63,374 nucleotides of DNA, from positions 1-63,374 of the forward strand of contig MU129114.1 of the NCBI GenBank assembly GCA_014904985.1. Reading direction: 5' to 3'. Of the stretch, positions 33,297 through 46,018 are shown in pieces. The notes under the pieces were generated by a model, which worked only from the letters and a program-made list of their open reading frames with translations, was not told the origin of the DNA and made no database searches. Source of the stretch: Hydnum rufescens UP504. Taxonomy: Eukaryota; Basidiomycota; Agaricomycetes; Cantharellales; Hydnaceae. The translations under genes were made by a program, and so were the position numbers. How positions within the stretch are numbered: position 1 is the first letter of the stretch; each line of letters opens with the position of its first letter.

Positions 33297-33418
33297 ATTA
33301 TCAGCAGGAAGAATGCTGAGCTTTGTTTCCAAGGTGCTGTGACCCATTCTTTTTGCCAGCATTCCAGAAGTTCTCTCTTCCAGAGGCTCCCTGTGTATGA
33401 GAGGGAGAGGTATCCAGG

Positions 33419-34756
33419 TCACTCCATAGCCATTCTTCCCCCTCTCTTTGCAAGGACATCTGCTCTTTCATTGCCAATTATGTCAAGGTGACCTGGTGCC
33501 CATCCCAAGAGGATGGAAAGTGCATTGTTGGCATCCAATAATTCCAGTGTGGCCTTACAGAAGCGTCTTGAGCAATCTTGGGCCTTCCTGGGCTTAGCGC
33601 TGAATGCCCTGTGCAGGGCCCCCATGTTGTCCGAGAAGAAGGCTATGTGGCTGATCACCTGAGGATCTGGTAGCGCAAGGACATAATCCCTGGTGAGCTC
33701 AGCTGCCACCGCCATGCCTTCCATCTCTGTATCATACACTACCACGTGCTCCCCAAGTGATGCTGACTTTTCGAATATTGCCTCACCAAGGTGGTACACT
33801 ACTACCCCCAGGCCAGTTTTATGGATCCCCTGCTGGAACATCATGGAGCCATCAGAGTATACAGCTAACTGACTTTCATCTTGATTACAAGTGATGGCCT
33901 TGGTTTTGTGCCTCTTCACCCAATTCTTTTTGAATGACTTTCCCTTTGATGATGGTGGGATTGCAGTGGTGACACATCCTCTCAGGTCATTGTCCCATTC
34001 TGACCAGTGCCAAGGTGGATCTATGAACAGCTTGATCTTCTCAGTTCCCATTATCAACCATTGTGACATTTTCCATAATCTGGTGCACTTAGCATGCTTC
34101 GTGGCATTCTCAGCAGTTTTATGTGCATTGGGGCCATTAACTGCCCAGTTCTTCATCTTCCTGTGTGGAGGGTCAACAGGGGGGGGGACCGAGGCCTCTT
34201 CCCCATCTTGCTTCATGGCAGGAAGGTGGCAGATTACTGGGTTGTGTTCATCAAGCTTATTCCACCTGTTGACAGCATGATCAGACAGGTACTCCAGGTG
34301 GAGGTGGACTGGTACAAGTGAGCATAGCATTGCCATAGCAGCTGTCAGAGTCATCTTGAATGCACCACTGATTATGTGTGTGGCTTTATTTTGGACAGTC
34401 TGGAGAGTCCATGCATGGGTTTTGGATCCCGCATACCATACTGTACTACAGAATGTCATGACTGGGAGGACACATGTGTTATAGAGAGTGCAGAAGTGCA
34501 GCTGGTGCAGACCCCAGAGCAAGTTGCCTAGCATTCTCAGTAGGGAGAGTGCCCAGTTGCCCTTGTTCACCACTAGTTCAACATGTTTATTAAATGTCAG
34601 CTTTGAATCATACATTATCCCAAGCCATTTCAGATACTTCGATGGTTTAATGACAATTGGTGCATCTGGGTCTTCGGTTTGGATGACCACCAGTGGTGAC
34701 ACTTCATGTCTGGTGCGCCAGCTGTAGTGTTGGAGTTCATGCTTGATCTCATCCAT
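33419..34756 (-). pseudogene. LINE ORF2: RT thumb/connection and RNase H
   Basis: An open stretch of 445 codons. The first half (KYLKWLGIMYDSKLTFNKHV, then ATHIISGAFKMT) is the RT thumb and following region of non-LTR RTs. The second half is RNase H with its acidic residues in place: AVYSDGSMMF, DTEMEGMAVA, IAFFSDNMGAL, and GWAPGHLDIIGNERADVLAK. An upstream TGA just before MDEIKHELQ separates it from the RT palm. RNase H would remove template RNA during integration. Confidence 0.85.
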
Positions 34757-34765
34757 TGCTAGCCC

Positions 34766-36036
34766 TCATGATTTCAGCCACTTACAGGCAGCTGTGAGAG
34801 CCACTGCCAGGACCTTGGAATTGGTACTCAGCTTGAGAGATGCCACAGTGAGCCTCCCATCATCCACATAGAGTGGCATTGAAAGCCTGCTGCATCAGTT
34901 CTTCTTCATCTCCTGTTTCAATGAGACTCCAACTTGATTGCTGGAGACCACATCTTGGATGAAGGATGCCATGGGTGCCATGAAGATTGCTGCCAGGATT
35001 GGTGAGACACATGACCCCTGTGGGATTCCTGTCTCAGTAGCTCTCAGAATGTCTTGTTTGCCATCAAGACATATGGAACTCCAATGGTCGCTTAGGAAGG
35101 AAGCAGTCCACTTGACTAGTGGGAGGGGGGGGTGGCTATCCCTCATTGTCATCAGCAGCAGTGGGTGTGAGATGAAGTCAAAGAATCCTGTAATGTCAAA
35201 TGTTACTGCAGATGTTACCAGCCCTACATTATGAGCAGCTTCTATATCATGCACTGCTGCAAGGGCTGCATCTTCTGCTGATTGCCCTGGGATGCCCTGA
35301 ACTGGTCTGCTGGCAGGAGTTCATGGCTCAGGGCCAGGTACGCTAGGTGATGGGCAACTATTTGCTCAATAGCCTTACCCAGTACTTCTAGAAGCTGGAT
35401 TAGCTGGTAGGCATGTGGCTTAGAGTATGAGTCCTTGTTGGGCTTTCTCAGTGCAACTGCTATTGAGGTGTGAAATGGTTCTGGGTGGTGGCCCATTTCA
35501 ACTGAGGTGGCACAGATGAGGAACAATTCATTAGCTGCCACCTCCCAGGCCCATTGGTAAGCCCTACCTGTGAGTTCGCTGATGCCTGGAGCATTTAATG
35601 GTGCTGCTGTAAAGATTGAGTCACGGACTTCATGTCTCATCACCTTTGTCCATGCCAAGTCATCCACACGCCTATCCATCTCTGGGTAACAGGCTTCTGG
35701 GAGTACTGGTGGGGCTGGGAACAGGGCCGCTCTAAGGGTGTTGCACTTATCTACATGACTCACTGCTGCTTCTACCCCTATGCCTCGATCAATTGAGGGG
35801 GACATAAGTTGGCATGTCCCACAAGTCCACTTTGCAAATGAGTAGATCATCTGTGGGGTGGCTTGTTCAACAAGTGTGTTGTAATAACTCAGCTTGGTCT
35901 TTTTATAGCACCATTTGAATACAGCCCAGAGGTGGGCAATGTTATTCTTCATGTCCTCCATCACCTCTTGGTTTGCTGCTAGAGTGTCACCAATTAATGA
36001 CCTTGCCATTGGGACTGAACTCAGCATGGCCATCAA
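34766..36036 (-). pseudogene. LINE ORF2: reverse transcriptase
   Basis: The RT N-terminal part is 35242-36036 (ALRKPNKDSYSKPHAYQLI, LLEVLGKAIEQIVA). A frameshift near 35290 moves to 34895-35254 with TFDITGFFDFISH (first Asp), GIPQGSCVSPILAAIFM (motif B) and, after TGA at 34895-34897, MPLYVDDGRLTV (catalytic motif C). All RT motifs are present but on three frame segments. Confidence 0.85.
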
Positions 36037-36060
36037 CTCAGGAGTCCACCACAGTTTTTC

Positions 36061-37098
36061 TCATGGCGATGGGCAGCAGATCGGGACTGCTGCCATGGCA
36101 GCCTTTTGCATTGCGGTCTGAAGGTATTCAATCACCTGGTTGAGTTCCAAGGGACTCACTGTGTCAATTCCCTGGGCTAATAGGGGTCCAAAGGCCTCAT
36201 CATACTCATCTTCATTATCATGCAATGAGCTGTGAAGTGTCACCATGAATGTTTGTTTGTCTGCATGCTTCCAATTATACTTAGCTTCGGACAGGTTCAG
36301 TATCTCATCCCCAGCATTATCAATGGCAAAGAATATAGCAAAGTGGTCAGAGTCAGCATTTGCGTCCTTCTCCACAGACCATTCAGTTAGTGTATGGGTC
36401 TCGTCAGCTCTCTCATTTGTGAATGTTAGGTCGAGAGGGGATAGGAACTCAGCACTCTTTGATTGCCAGGTTGTCAGGTTGTGCAGATTGCACAGAGTGA
36501 AACCGTTCTCATACAGCCATGATACTGTATTGTTTGCTTGCCAGTCCCCATTGCCATCCATTTCACGGCATATTGGGTGGTGAAGGTTCCAATCACCTGT
36601 CAGAATTGTCACTGTATCACTATTGAGGACCATATCGCGCAGCCAGTCAACCGAGAATCCTTCTTCTTCTGCAGCCGACTGGTTGTAGATATTGACCACC
36701 CACATTGTTGGTTGGTTTGCCCCTTGACACTTGATATCAAGGACCTGGATATCCAAATTGTCAATTATATCTGTGCAGGACACAATTTCAAGTCTGGCCT
36801 CTGTGCGGGTGTATGCCATGACCCTTGGGCAATGATTTTCAGGGATGGAGGATGATGGCATTATGGGTTGCCATCCTAGCATACTTACGGCACCCCAGAC
36901 ATCGTTGGCACTAGTTATAATTCCATACCATGGTTCTTGGAAGAGGACGATGTCGAAGTTGCATTCATGGGTTGAGGCTATGTTGAGGGCCGTGTGGCAG
37001 ATCTGGTTGCTGTGGGCAGCATTCAGGCAGTACACATTGATGAGGGGGCTCTTAGGTGTTGTCTCAATTGAAGGCATGGGGCAGTGGGGAGGTGCCAT
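36061..37098 (-). pseudogene. LINE ORF2: AP-like endonuclease domain
   Basis: A 345-codon stretch starting at ATG 37098. The apurinic-endonuclease signature is visible: VLFQEPWYG (metal-binding Glu), TGDWNLHHP (Asp-Asn pair) and DSDHFAIF (catalytic Asp-His). This enzyme nicks target DNA to prime reverse transcription. The domain ends at TGA 36061-36063; the same frame continues afterwards with EKLWWTPEL, the usual link to RT, so the stop is a point lesion. Confidence 0.88.
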
Positions 37099-37214
37099 TC
37101 TTGGGCGCCCTCAGATTGGCATCTACAAGTTTGGATTTTGTCAGGTAATAGTTAGCTTCAGGCCTTTTCCCCACATGGGCAGAGGATGGTGGGTACACAC
37201 AGTCTGGTCAGTAT

Positions 37215-37654
37215 TCATGCGGTCATCATGTTCCCATTCACCCTCCTCCTGGTTCTCTTGTCATCTGGACTCAGCCTCCTCAAGCAAAGCACAGCATGAC
37301 CTCCTAAGCTCGAAGTCTTCATGGTCCTTTTTGTTTTCAATATCTCTTCTTGATTTGGTAGTCTTGGCTGTGGTGATCTGCATTGGGACTGTGGGGTCTT
37401 TTCCCTCTTCACTGTTAGCTTTTGCATTTTTCTTGCGGTTTGTCAGCTTGCCACCCCCTGAAGGTGTACTACTACCTGAGGTCTTCTGTTTGCCTAACCG
37501 TTTGGTGCATGCATCACACATTTTGGACCTAGCTTCATGCACCCCTCCACAATTGACACACTTTTTGGGTGATTCTGTAGGGTGGCTGTCAGTTGTATGC
37601 TCTGTACTGGTGCAGACATTACACATTGATCCTGTTTGGCATGCATCAGTGCGG
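37215..37654 (-). pseudogene. LINE ORF1 C-terminus with zinc knuckles
   Basis: Cys/His-rich segment: CNVCTSTEH and CVNCGGVHEARSKMC (C-x2-C-x3-H-x6-C), typical of gag-like ORF1 of Tad/Jockey-type LINEs, followed by a K/R/S-rich tail. Another cysteine cluster (CLHRTDACQTGSMC) lies upstream and runs into the LTR B border. The N-terminal part is absent. The 3' end of ORF1 lies about 120 bases before ORF2. Confidence 0.75.
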
Positions 37655-39019
37655 TGTAAGCAGGAATCTCCTAAGAGACTATGCCACAGTCCAAGATTGT
37701 TGAATCAAGGACGAAAGGAGAGGGCCATGGAGTCAATCCGTAGGTTAAGGTCTGATTGAATGAAAGGCCTTGAGGTTGAGAATTTGTCTTGCTAGGGTGG
37801 GCTTGCTCTAACAATGAATGAATGGATGATTTGATTCAGAAATCACACTGATGGCTCTCCTCTTGAGGGCCTATCCAAAGCGTGAACAATACTAGATATG
37901 GTCTGGAAATCACCCTGGTGCCAACAGCTGTCCTTCAAGACTTTAGAGACTGAGGGTGAGGGGGAAATCAATCAAAATTCGCATCCCCCGTACTTAATAT
38001 ACATCTTGGAATAATGCCATAGTAACCAGCAGAAAGGTGGGGTTAAGGCGAAAATGATGAAAAAGAGATCAAGTCAAAAGCTTCAAAACTGAAGGAGATA
38101 TTCAATTAACAAGTCAGAATAGGGGAATATGGCTTAACCAAGGTATTCCTCCTCTCCTACTGAACAGAATCCCTTGGGGAAAGGTGGAACTGGTCGCCCT
38201 AGACGTACCCTCCATCGGACATAGAGTTCCGGAACCATAATTGCCTTTAGTAATCAGAAAGCGGAGGTAAAAGTGAAATGAGACATGGGGAGACTAAATT
38301 ACAGAGAGCCGAGTTCTAATCCACTCGTTTTTCCCTTGGTACCATTTGATGCGGATTTTCAGCGTCTTTCCAGGGGTGGCCGTTACTAACGAATCGGATC
38401 AAAACTGGTGGAGATATTTGCGAAATACTGAAGGATAGTGTGAAGCATGAGGTAAAATTGACCTGGAGGGTGCAGTTCGCATCCGATAAACACGTATGTG
38501 GTACCGTTGGATAGGTATTGATCATAGCTTTCTGGGCGCTATCTTGCCGAGTCGATCCGATCGAAAATGAGGGAGATATTCGCGAAATACTCCTTGAGAG
38601 TATGGGAATAGCCCCTATTTAACATGTGACTAATCCGCGAGTTGGATCCAAAGGATTAGGCAATCTTGATTATATAATTGGGACTCGTATATCCCTGCCA
38701 AGGCAATGAGCAATGCATAATGGATTGAGTACCAAACAAACAGGGCAAGTTGAATTGCCTGAGCCACAGTTGGCTGGGCTTGAAGTAACTATAATTTGAG
38801 GTAGTCTGTTGAAGACTTGGAGATGGACAAATAAATGTCTCGTGTACAAGGTGGAGGAAAGAGAAATAAAATGGGTCTTGGAGAATTGAAATCCATGTCG
38901 CATGGCAATCAAAGGAAGGATAGGTATTGAAAGGATTGGAATTGAATAAATTGGATTCGTTTGAGGAGGTAGTTGGGTCCTGAAGCAGATCAATGTAGTA
39001 GGGTTTTATCCCTCCAACA
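37655..39019 (-). mobile_element. 3' LTR of element B (1,365 bp)
   Basis: Left end TGTAAGCAGGAATCTCC matches the right LTR border at 46984. Right end (minus-strand start) TGTTGGAGGGATAAAAC follows a purine-rich GCTGGGGCCTAATA, a possible polypurine tract. It starts similarly to LTR A and carries two of the ~170-bp modules (38338-38600). Confidence 0.75.
38338..38600. repeat. Two ~170-bp modules in LTR B, shared with LTR A
   Basis: Each begins with GGTACCRTTKGAT (38338 and 38500) and contains CTTTC, a GATC(A/G)AAA segment and GGAGATATT(C/T)GCGAAATACT. Diverged but co-linear with the modules of LTR A and A'. Confidence 0.65.
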
Positions 39020-39067
39020 TATTAGGCCCCAGCTATGTCGTGGTCCCTCGCAACAAGTCCAAAATAA

Positions 39068-41395
39068 TTACTTATTCGATGGGCCACAATCATTCATTTG
39101 CGGTGCGATTGTGTTGAGTGGCAATTGCCGGATCTGGATGGCTTCCTTCCTGCTACTTCTTTGCCCTTTGAATGCGACTTGGAACTTTCGGCCTCTGCCT
39201 GGCCAGATGCATTCTGTGCTGCCACAACATTGGGTTGCTGTTCTTCCTTGCATTTGTCTTCCTTGGTGCATGCAATAATGCTCGTCAACTCGGCCGTCCA
39301 CATGCATGCCTGTGTGAAGAGGGCTCAGTGCCAAAGAATTCCAATGACAAAACATGCCTTCCATATCACTCTTGAAAGCGATCAAACGGGTATCCGTTTT
39401 GTCGAAATGGGCGACGAAAGAGGTAAGTACGCCTCTAAGGAGTTCATTAATCATGAGGTAATAGTCATCGAGGGAAAATGAATCGTTGTGGATATGAAGA
39501 AGGATGTCCTTAAGCGCACGTGCCAAATCTACGGCATGTTGCTGCTGGAGATCCATCAAATCAAAGCGTCTGTACATTGCAGAAGTTGACATCTTGAAGT
39601 GCTTTAACAGCTCCTCAGTTCGCTCAGTAAACAATGTGGCATGTTCATGGATATGCTCGAATTCTCGTCAGGACAGTTCAAACTCCCTCTTGTGATTCTT
39701 CTGCAAATCGCGACATTCGCTTTCATATGTAAGGAGTTGCGTGGACATCTTGTCAACGTTCTCCATTACTTCATCAGATACACTGATGAACAGTCTGCAT
39801 GCATGCGGTTGAGTGGACGAAGTTGTAAGTGCCATTGTAGTTTCTGATTCTCCTTGGGAAGACGAGTCAGGCTGATCAAGATTGATCTCGCCCGCGTCGC
39901 TGAGTTCTTTCAAGAGCTCCAACAGTTTCGTATGCTTCACACCAGCCTTTGGACCCTCGTTCGCTTCGCGATGGTTGCCAGGAGAACTGGAGATGCCTGT
40001 CCTGGCACTCCCTTTCATACCCAATTGCCATTTCGCTGGCACAGTGCTGGTCCACCTTTCGTCATTCTTTTGCGGTTTGCGATTCGATTGATGAGGACTT
40101 TTGTGATTAGCCTCAGTATCATTGTCTGAATCGGAGTAGTGGGCCATCTGAACATCTGTCATATTGCATGTGAAGGTAAGAGGTTCTCCCTCATCCAAAT
40201 CCTCAACAGATATATTGATTTGTACCACATGGTCTTGTTTAGCCCTGGTGGATTCAATATGGAAAGCATTGGTATGTTCCTCCTCTATTCCCAAGATGGT
40301 TAGATTGCTAACATTGATTTTGTGGTTCAACGTCTTCATTCCGTTGATTACTTGGACTCTTGAGCCCCATGGCAGCCAGTTGAATAGCTTAGGAACGAAT
40401 TTTGCACCATAAGGAAAGCACGATGGATCATGCCCTGCATCAGGATGATTGTGATGGTAGTCCCATAACTCGCAATCATTCTTGACATCAGGATCCATCT
40501 CGTTGCGTGGTTCTTGTTGAGGATCAAGACCTAGTACTCGACGCTTCCAGGACTCGTATTTTGAGGTCCAATATCTCTCGAGATCATCTTCGTCTTGCAA
40601 ATTCCATGGTTGTGACATTTGCGCCAGTTGTTGCTTTCGCGTGATGGCAGCTACATTCATATCTTCCTCATGGGAATCCCATATAGGTGCGCATATAATT
40701 GGCTCTTGGCTTTCCCTAAAATGGTATAGCTTGAGCCACTTCCAGGCAATCAGCCTACGTAATACGACTCTGTCTGGCTGTTGTACAACATATGCGCCTG
40801 ATGGCCATCGTTGGACGATTATGAATGGGCTGAACCATTTAGCGACTCCCTTAGATCCGTGTTGATTATCAAGTCCCTCGTTATAGACAATTACCCACTG
40901 GCCGGGCAAGTATTCGCCGGCTGCCATATGGGCTGCGTGTTTTCTATTGAAGGCATCTGCAGCCTTTCGACGTGATTTTTCATTTGCTAGAACCGCTTCT
41001 TCAAGTAGCTCTTCACGTTTGCTCAGCTGTAGGATGTGCAGGGCGAGAAGATCCTCGGTAGTTTTGATGGCAGGCCAATCCAATGAGTGAAATGTCCTGT
41101 CTTTCACATCATACGGCATGAGCAGGTGTTGACCATATAATAGGTAATAGGGCGTATATCCGGTATTGCGCTTGACGGTAACGCGATCGGCCCAAATCAC
41201 GTATCCCAAGTAGTCTGGCCAATCATATATTCGGATGCTAGGTATCTTCCATAGCGCAGTGATCCACACAGCATGGCCACGTTCCAACTTGCCATTTGCC
41301 TGTGGATTGTATGGCAAGACTTGCACAACAGGGACTTTGTACTTGTCCATTAATGCTTGAACTGCCCCTTTGAATTCTGACCCATTGTCAATCAT
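39068..41395 (-). pseudogene. Element B integrase C-terminal half and long tail
   Basis: It begins with the integrase core (MIDNGSEF, then LPYNPQANGKLERGH with the catalytic Glu), TPYYLLYGQ and a C-terminal DNA-binding-like region (LPGQWVIVYNEGLDNQHGSKG). Beyond about residue 270 follow some 500 residues without known motif. After WKRRVLGLDPQQEP they contain a possible beta-rich block (HVVQINISVEDLDEGEPLTF), a basic low-complexity part and a coiled-coil end (VDKMSTQLLTYESECRDLQ). TGA at 39668-39670 interrupts it, and the frame continues with EHATLFTERTEELLKHFK. The tail could be an extra gag-like or accessory domain. Element A shares only its first part before truncation. Confidence 0.8.
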
Positions 41396-42640
41396 GAGCT
41401 GGAAGATGCAGCCATATCAACACATCACATCAAACAGAAAGTCAGCGACCTTGTCTGAAGATATATTGCGCAGCCTCGTCGCTTCGAGGAACCCGGTAAG
41501 GTTGTCTACAAGGTCCACAATGTACTTATATCCATGTTTCCCTTTAGGCATGTTTACAGAATCCATATCGAACCATCTAAGGAGCGTTCAAGTGTATTGA
41601 GGTTGTATAGGGATTTTGTTCCTGTAAGTCGAATGGATTTGACATTCATGACAAGTCTGGCAGTATCGGGCTACAAAATTGTACATGTTCGGCCACCAGT
41701 ACAAGTCGTGGATTTTCCTGAATGTTGGATCTCATCCCCAATGTCCTGATTCATCATGCACGTCTTTGCATATTCTTGTTCGAATTTCCATACTCAAGAC
41801 AACTTGAAGAGGAGGCTTGTCCCCATTACATCTCCAAAGCATATTTTTGAATAAAAGAAAGAGCCTAGCACGATTGGCTATCTGTACTCGGCGTTTGTGG
41901 TCCTCAGGTAGCTTGAGGTTCGAAAGGTATGCCAAGATCTCATCCCAGTGTTCAGGAGAGTCGTGGTCATACCTCTTATGCTTGTGATCTAGTTTGTCTA
42001 GCTTGACTTCATCGTCTGGTACGATAGCCTCACCTTCGAAGGTTTTGAATAATAAACTTGACTCATACTCATCTCCTTCAATTACCATAGGCTGCGTCCA
42101 TTTGACTTCCAATGGTAGACACTCGCCGGTTGAACGATTTAGCACAGTTTCGACCCTATTGTTATAATCTTCCTGTTCATCTTGACTTTGAGTCTTAGGT
42201 ATCTTGAGAAGTTTGATTCTCTCATCATCATCGGACTCAACACTCAAATCGTCGGAGTCCTCTTCTGCTGCGCAACAATGCAATAGACTGTCTGGACCTT
42301 GATGCTTGGTAGCGCTCCTATGCTGGATTTCGAAATCAAAAAGCAAAATGTACATTATCCATCTCGTCATCGCTGCATTGGGTAAACCCGGATTATTGAT
42401 CATTTTCCCTATGTAGCTTGCATCTAGGATCAGACGGAAGTGAATTCCATGAAGTTGATATCGCTCCACATTTAATGCTCGAAAAACTCCATACAACTCG
42501 AGCTTAGGCTGCAAGTATCTGCTTTCCACCTTGTTGAAGGTAAGTGATCTGAATATAATCAGATATTCTGTGTCGTCAAGTGGTTGACTGACTATCCAAC
42601 CACAGCCAATAGGTGACAAGTCGACTGCGATGGACACTAG
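41396..42640 (-). pseudogene. Element B RNase H and integrase N-terminus
   Basis: The stretch 41732-42637 begins with an RNase H-like region (MSIAVDLSPIGCGW ... ESRYLQPKLELYGVFRAL, FRLILDASYIGKM) followed by a spacer and the integrase zinc-binding region (HDESGHWG). TGA at 41732-41734 splits the zinc finger; the same frame goes on with CQTCHECQ and DMDSVNMP, which carries the first catalytic Asp. Further stops lie near 41597 and 41416. The order RNase H then integrase is normal for Ty3/gypsy. Confidence 0.82.
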
Positions 42641-43534
42641 ACCGTAATCGGATTCTCATTGTGACTTCATGGTGACTCTGTGCACTAGATGGTAGTCTAT
42701 AGTCTTAATTGGGACTGCTGTCGATGCTAGATGTTTAAGGTGATCCATTGCCTGTTGCACTTCATCTGTCCACTCGAATTCACTCGGTGCCATCTTTCAA
42801 GTTAGCAAGGTTAAAGGTTTTGCAATAACAGCGAAATTCTTGATCCATTGGCAGACCACTCCCATCATTCCGAGGAAGCCTCATATGTCTGTTGAATTCT
42901 TACAATATGGCCATTTTGCTAACTTAGCATTGATTTCATGAGAGACATGAGCCCCCTCTTTCGAAATGACTGCCCCAAGTAGTGCCAAATGTGGCGTTGT
43001 GATAATTGTTTTCTGGCCGGCGATTGTAGCACCTGACTCCTTAATTCGGGCTAAAAGCTCTTGTAGCATTGTAGCAAACTTGAATACAAACACATGGATT
43101 TGGCTATTATCTGGTATAGTGGCTTGATTGTAATCAGAACAAGGTCCCATCCCTGCGCAATCATCGACAAAGATGTTAGCGCAATCAGGTGCCATTGACC
43201 CGATCATATGAGAGGTCGCTCTGCAAAACACCTGCATTGAGTTGGTGTATCCTTGAGGTAGTCAAGTAAGCCTAAGTGGACCAAGCCCATAGCCGTGAAA
43301 AGTTGTTAAGTCTCTGGACTTCTCAGCTAATAAGTAGCTATCATATCCGCTTTTGAGGTCACAAATGCAATAGCACATCCTGCCCGTAAATTGATTGATC
43401 ATTTCATCAATACGGGGTGGAAGTCCAGCATCTCTAATAGTGACTGCATTGAGGGGTTGCAAGTCGTGAACCAGTCGAAGAAATCCAGACTTCTTTTCTA
43501 CAGCAAAAATCGCAGAATAGTAGGAAGACACGGA
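42641..43534 (-). pseudogene. Element B reverse transcriptase
   Basis: The pieces 43262-43531 (SGFLRLVHDLQPLNAVTIRD, CDLKSGYDSYLLAEKSRDLT) and 42881-43237 (MQVFCRATSHMIGSM, catalytic NIFVDDCAGMG) belong to one RT. It is broken by TGA at 43262-43264 (between the LRLT and LPQGYTNS boxes) and at 42881-42883 (before GFLGMMG). The plus-strand fragment at 1343-1345 has CGA at the position of the first of these, so the ancestral residue was arginine. The FVDD box is intact. Confidence 0.88.
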
Positions 43535-46000
43535 TCATTCGTATTTGCCGCTATCAAATTGTTCTTGTAAGAGCTTGAGGACTTCATCCATTCGGCTGAG
43601 TGGGATATGAATGTTCTTCTTCATCCAGGGTTCGTGAGGTACTGTTGGCATCTCGTAAGGCGGGAAGTAATCGGTGTTGAATGTCCCTCTTTCATGTTCT
43701 TCAAAGGCAAAGGCGTCTTGATACTTGAGGATTAGGTAGGCCAGAAGCTCTACCTCGGGTTTCGACAAGAAACCAGGCAGAATCTTTCCGAGCATGAAAG
43801 TCATTCGTTCCTTTGTAATGGGCTCAGTGAAGGTCAAATCCTTGAGCTGCATCGGATTTGTTGGTAGTGGAGGTAATTCTCCTACATTCAAGGTTTTGAA
43901 CACTAAAGGCCGTGAATCCAGATTGTAAGATGTGACCAGATGGACCTTTGTGCCCACCAGTTTGTATTTTCGATTGCCGAAGATGAATCTTCCAACAGTT
44001 TCGGTACCTTGTACAGCTTGGTGATAGGAATACCTGTCTTGAATGAACATCTTGGTGAACCGTTGCTCAAGTTCATTTTCGCGTATGATATTCTGCGAAT
44101 AAAAACCCCGGTATAAGGCTTCTCGGATTGCATGAGATTGCATTCCATATAAGAGCATTTCTGAAGCCTTGACACTAGGCCCCAGCCTTTTTGAGTTGAA
44201 CTCCTTATTAGACATGATCAATGAAATGCTAGAGAGGAATTCTGGAGCCTTGCTAGATATGGTGAGATGAGCAGAGTTGACAGTTCCTGTGTGTCGCTTG
44301 GTTGCTTCGATAGGGAAGATGTTCCGTGGTGCTGACATGATGGGCAAAGTAACACAGACAGATCGTCCTTCATGGTCGCCATCTTGCCAAACTTGAAGGT
44401 TCATGCCTTCTCCATGCGCGTATTCAATTCTTGCGGAGTATGAGAACAGCCAAGGCTGGCCTAGAATAATGTCCTTTTGGCCGATGTTGTCCGATGTGAT
44501 GAAGAAGTTGTGCAGTAAAGGAACTCCTCTGACTTGGATTGGGACGTTGTGACATAGACCCACTAGATTGACCTGATGCCCGGATACTCCACAGAGAATC
44601 CAGTCCTTTCCTGAGGGGTCCATGGGTAACTCAAGTTTAGCTTGAGTCAACAGAACCATCATATTTAACTCGCTGCTGCTATCAATCAACATGGTACAAG
44701 GCTGTCCCATTATTGTGCCCTGAATTTTGGCTGTAACCATAGCAAGAAATGATGGGTGAAAGGAATAATCTGTTTCCCTTAAGTTGAAGACCCACTTGTG
44801 TTCCCATTCAAGTTGTTGCCTATAGTATTCGTCTGCAAGATCGTCGGTATCGACTTCACTATCTGATCCATAGTTGTCTTCAGACTCGTCGTCATCCAGT
44901 TCAAAAGCTACAGCATTAATTTGCTGATTGAGCGGCTTCTTAGGTGGACGGTTTATGAGCAGTCGCTTTGGCTTTCTACCCAGCTTCAGATTCAGAGGTT
45001 CAGGACTATGGGTTTGCATTGAGGGATGATCCAGCTTAGGTAAATCTTGAATCGTAGTATATTGAGGACTAGGAGACTCCAAGAGCAGAGATCTGTAGAT
45101 ACGTTCTATAGAACTGATTGTGGCCTCAACATTGTTTGATCTGGCAGCTTCCGGTTTGACTGGTACATGTTGCGTCTTAGTCGCAATCTGGAGCCTCTTG
45201 CAGAGTTCATACGATGACCTGATCACATCTCCGAGCTGCACTGTCACTTCTTTGTCCATAAGGGAGTTGAATAGTGCATCTACATCGACTCTTTCTTGCA
45301 ATTCGCTGGCAAACCGGTAAGCAGGGGAGGCTCTCTTTTTGACATGATCGTCTTTCCCATGTACCACAACATCGTCTAACAGTGTCCTAGTTTTGGGTTT
45401 TGCTTTAGGCAACGGCAAATCCTTTTCCATGCTCAGAACCGACTGTTTGCGGGTTTCAGGTTCACCTGTTGTTGCGTCCTTCATTTCAACGTCCTCGTTT
45501 GGCAAAGCTGGCATGGGATCCGCAGTACGACTCTCCTGCTTCAGAATGGTAGGTGGCTTAGTACTTGACGGTTGGTCTTGTCTAACAGGCTGTTGGGGTA
45601 TCTCGACATATGCCTTGTTCGGGTGTTCTGCTCTTTTTCCCTTAGGTTCATCCTTCGTATACGGTTCATTTCGCTTCGGTTGCACCTCTTCTTGCTTTCG
45701 CTCTGCCGGAAAAACTTTGTATTCGTACTCACCAAACATGGCAAACTCTTGGTTCAAAAGCTCGAAACTACATAAGTGCTCCACTTCCATGTTAGAGGCA
45801 TTTGCTAATTGATTGTGCAGGATGCGAGCGACGCCTCCGTTGTTAATATCGCCACAGGGAAGATCACTTCCATTGAGTTGCACCAATCTTCCTTCATTGG
45901 AAGGCTTCAAGACCTTTTTCGCGATGAAAGCCTTGGTTTCCAGGCAATCCTTAAGTGAGTGCCCCTCTTCTCCGCACATAAAGCACTTTATTGACGACAT
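43535..46000 (-). pseudogene. Element B gag end, protease and RT start
   Basis: An 821-codon open stretch. A CCHC knuckle at the very start (CFMCGEEGHSLKDC) is the nucleocapsid finger. A charged linker follows (residues about 90-330, many K, E and P). The protease block reads TMLIDSSSELNMM: the catalytic D is present, but the expected G of D-S/T-G is S, probably inactivating. LLHNFFITSDNIGQKDIILG and QPWLFSYSARIEY complete the protease. The last 150 residues (LPGFLSKPEVELLAYLIL ... MKKNIHIPLSRMDEVLKL) lead into RT. Stop at 43535 is TGA. Confidence 0.85.
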
Positions 46001-46018
46001 GCCAAACTTTCCTGGACG

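Larger units (their letters stand above)
32861..37654 (-). mobile_element. Tad1-like non-LTR retrotransposon (LINE), 5' truncated
   Basis: On the minus strand: ORF1 zinc-knuckle end, AP-endonuclease, RT (YVDD), RNase H and a terminal CCHC-type finger. That order including RNase H is typical of the Tad1/I-type fungal LINEs. The 5' part of ORF1 is missing because LTR B starts at 37655 inside it. No poly(A) tail could be recognised at the 3' end. Confidence 0.88.
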
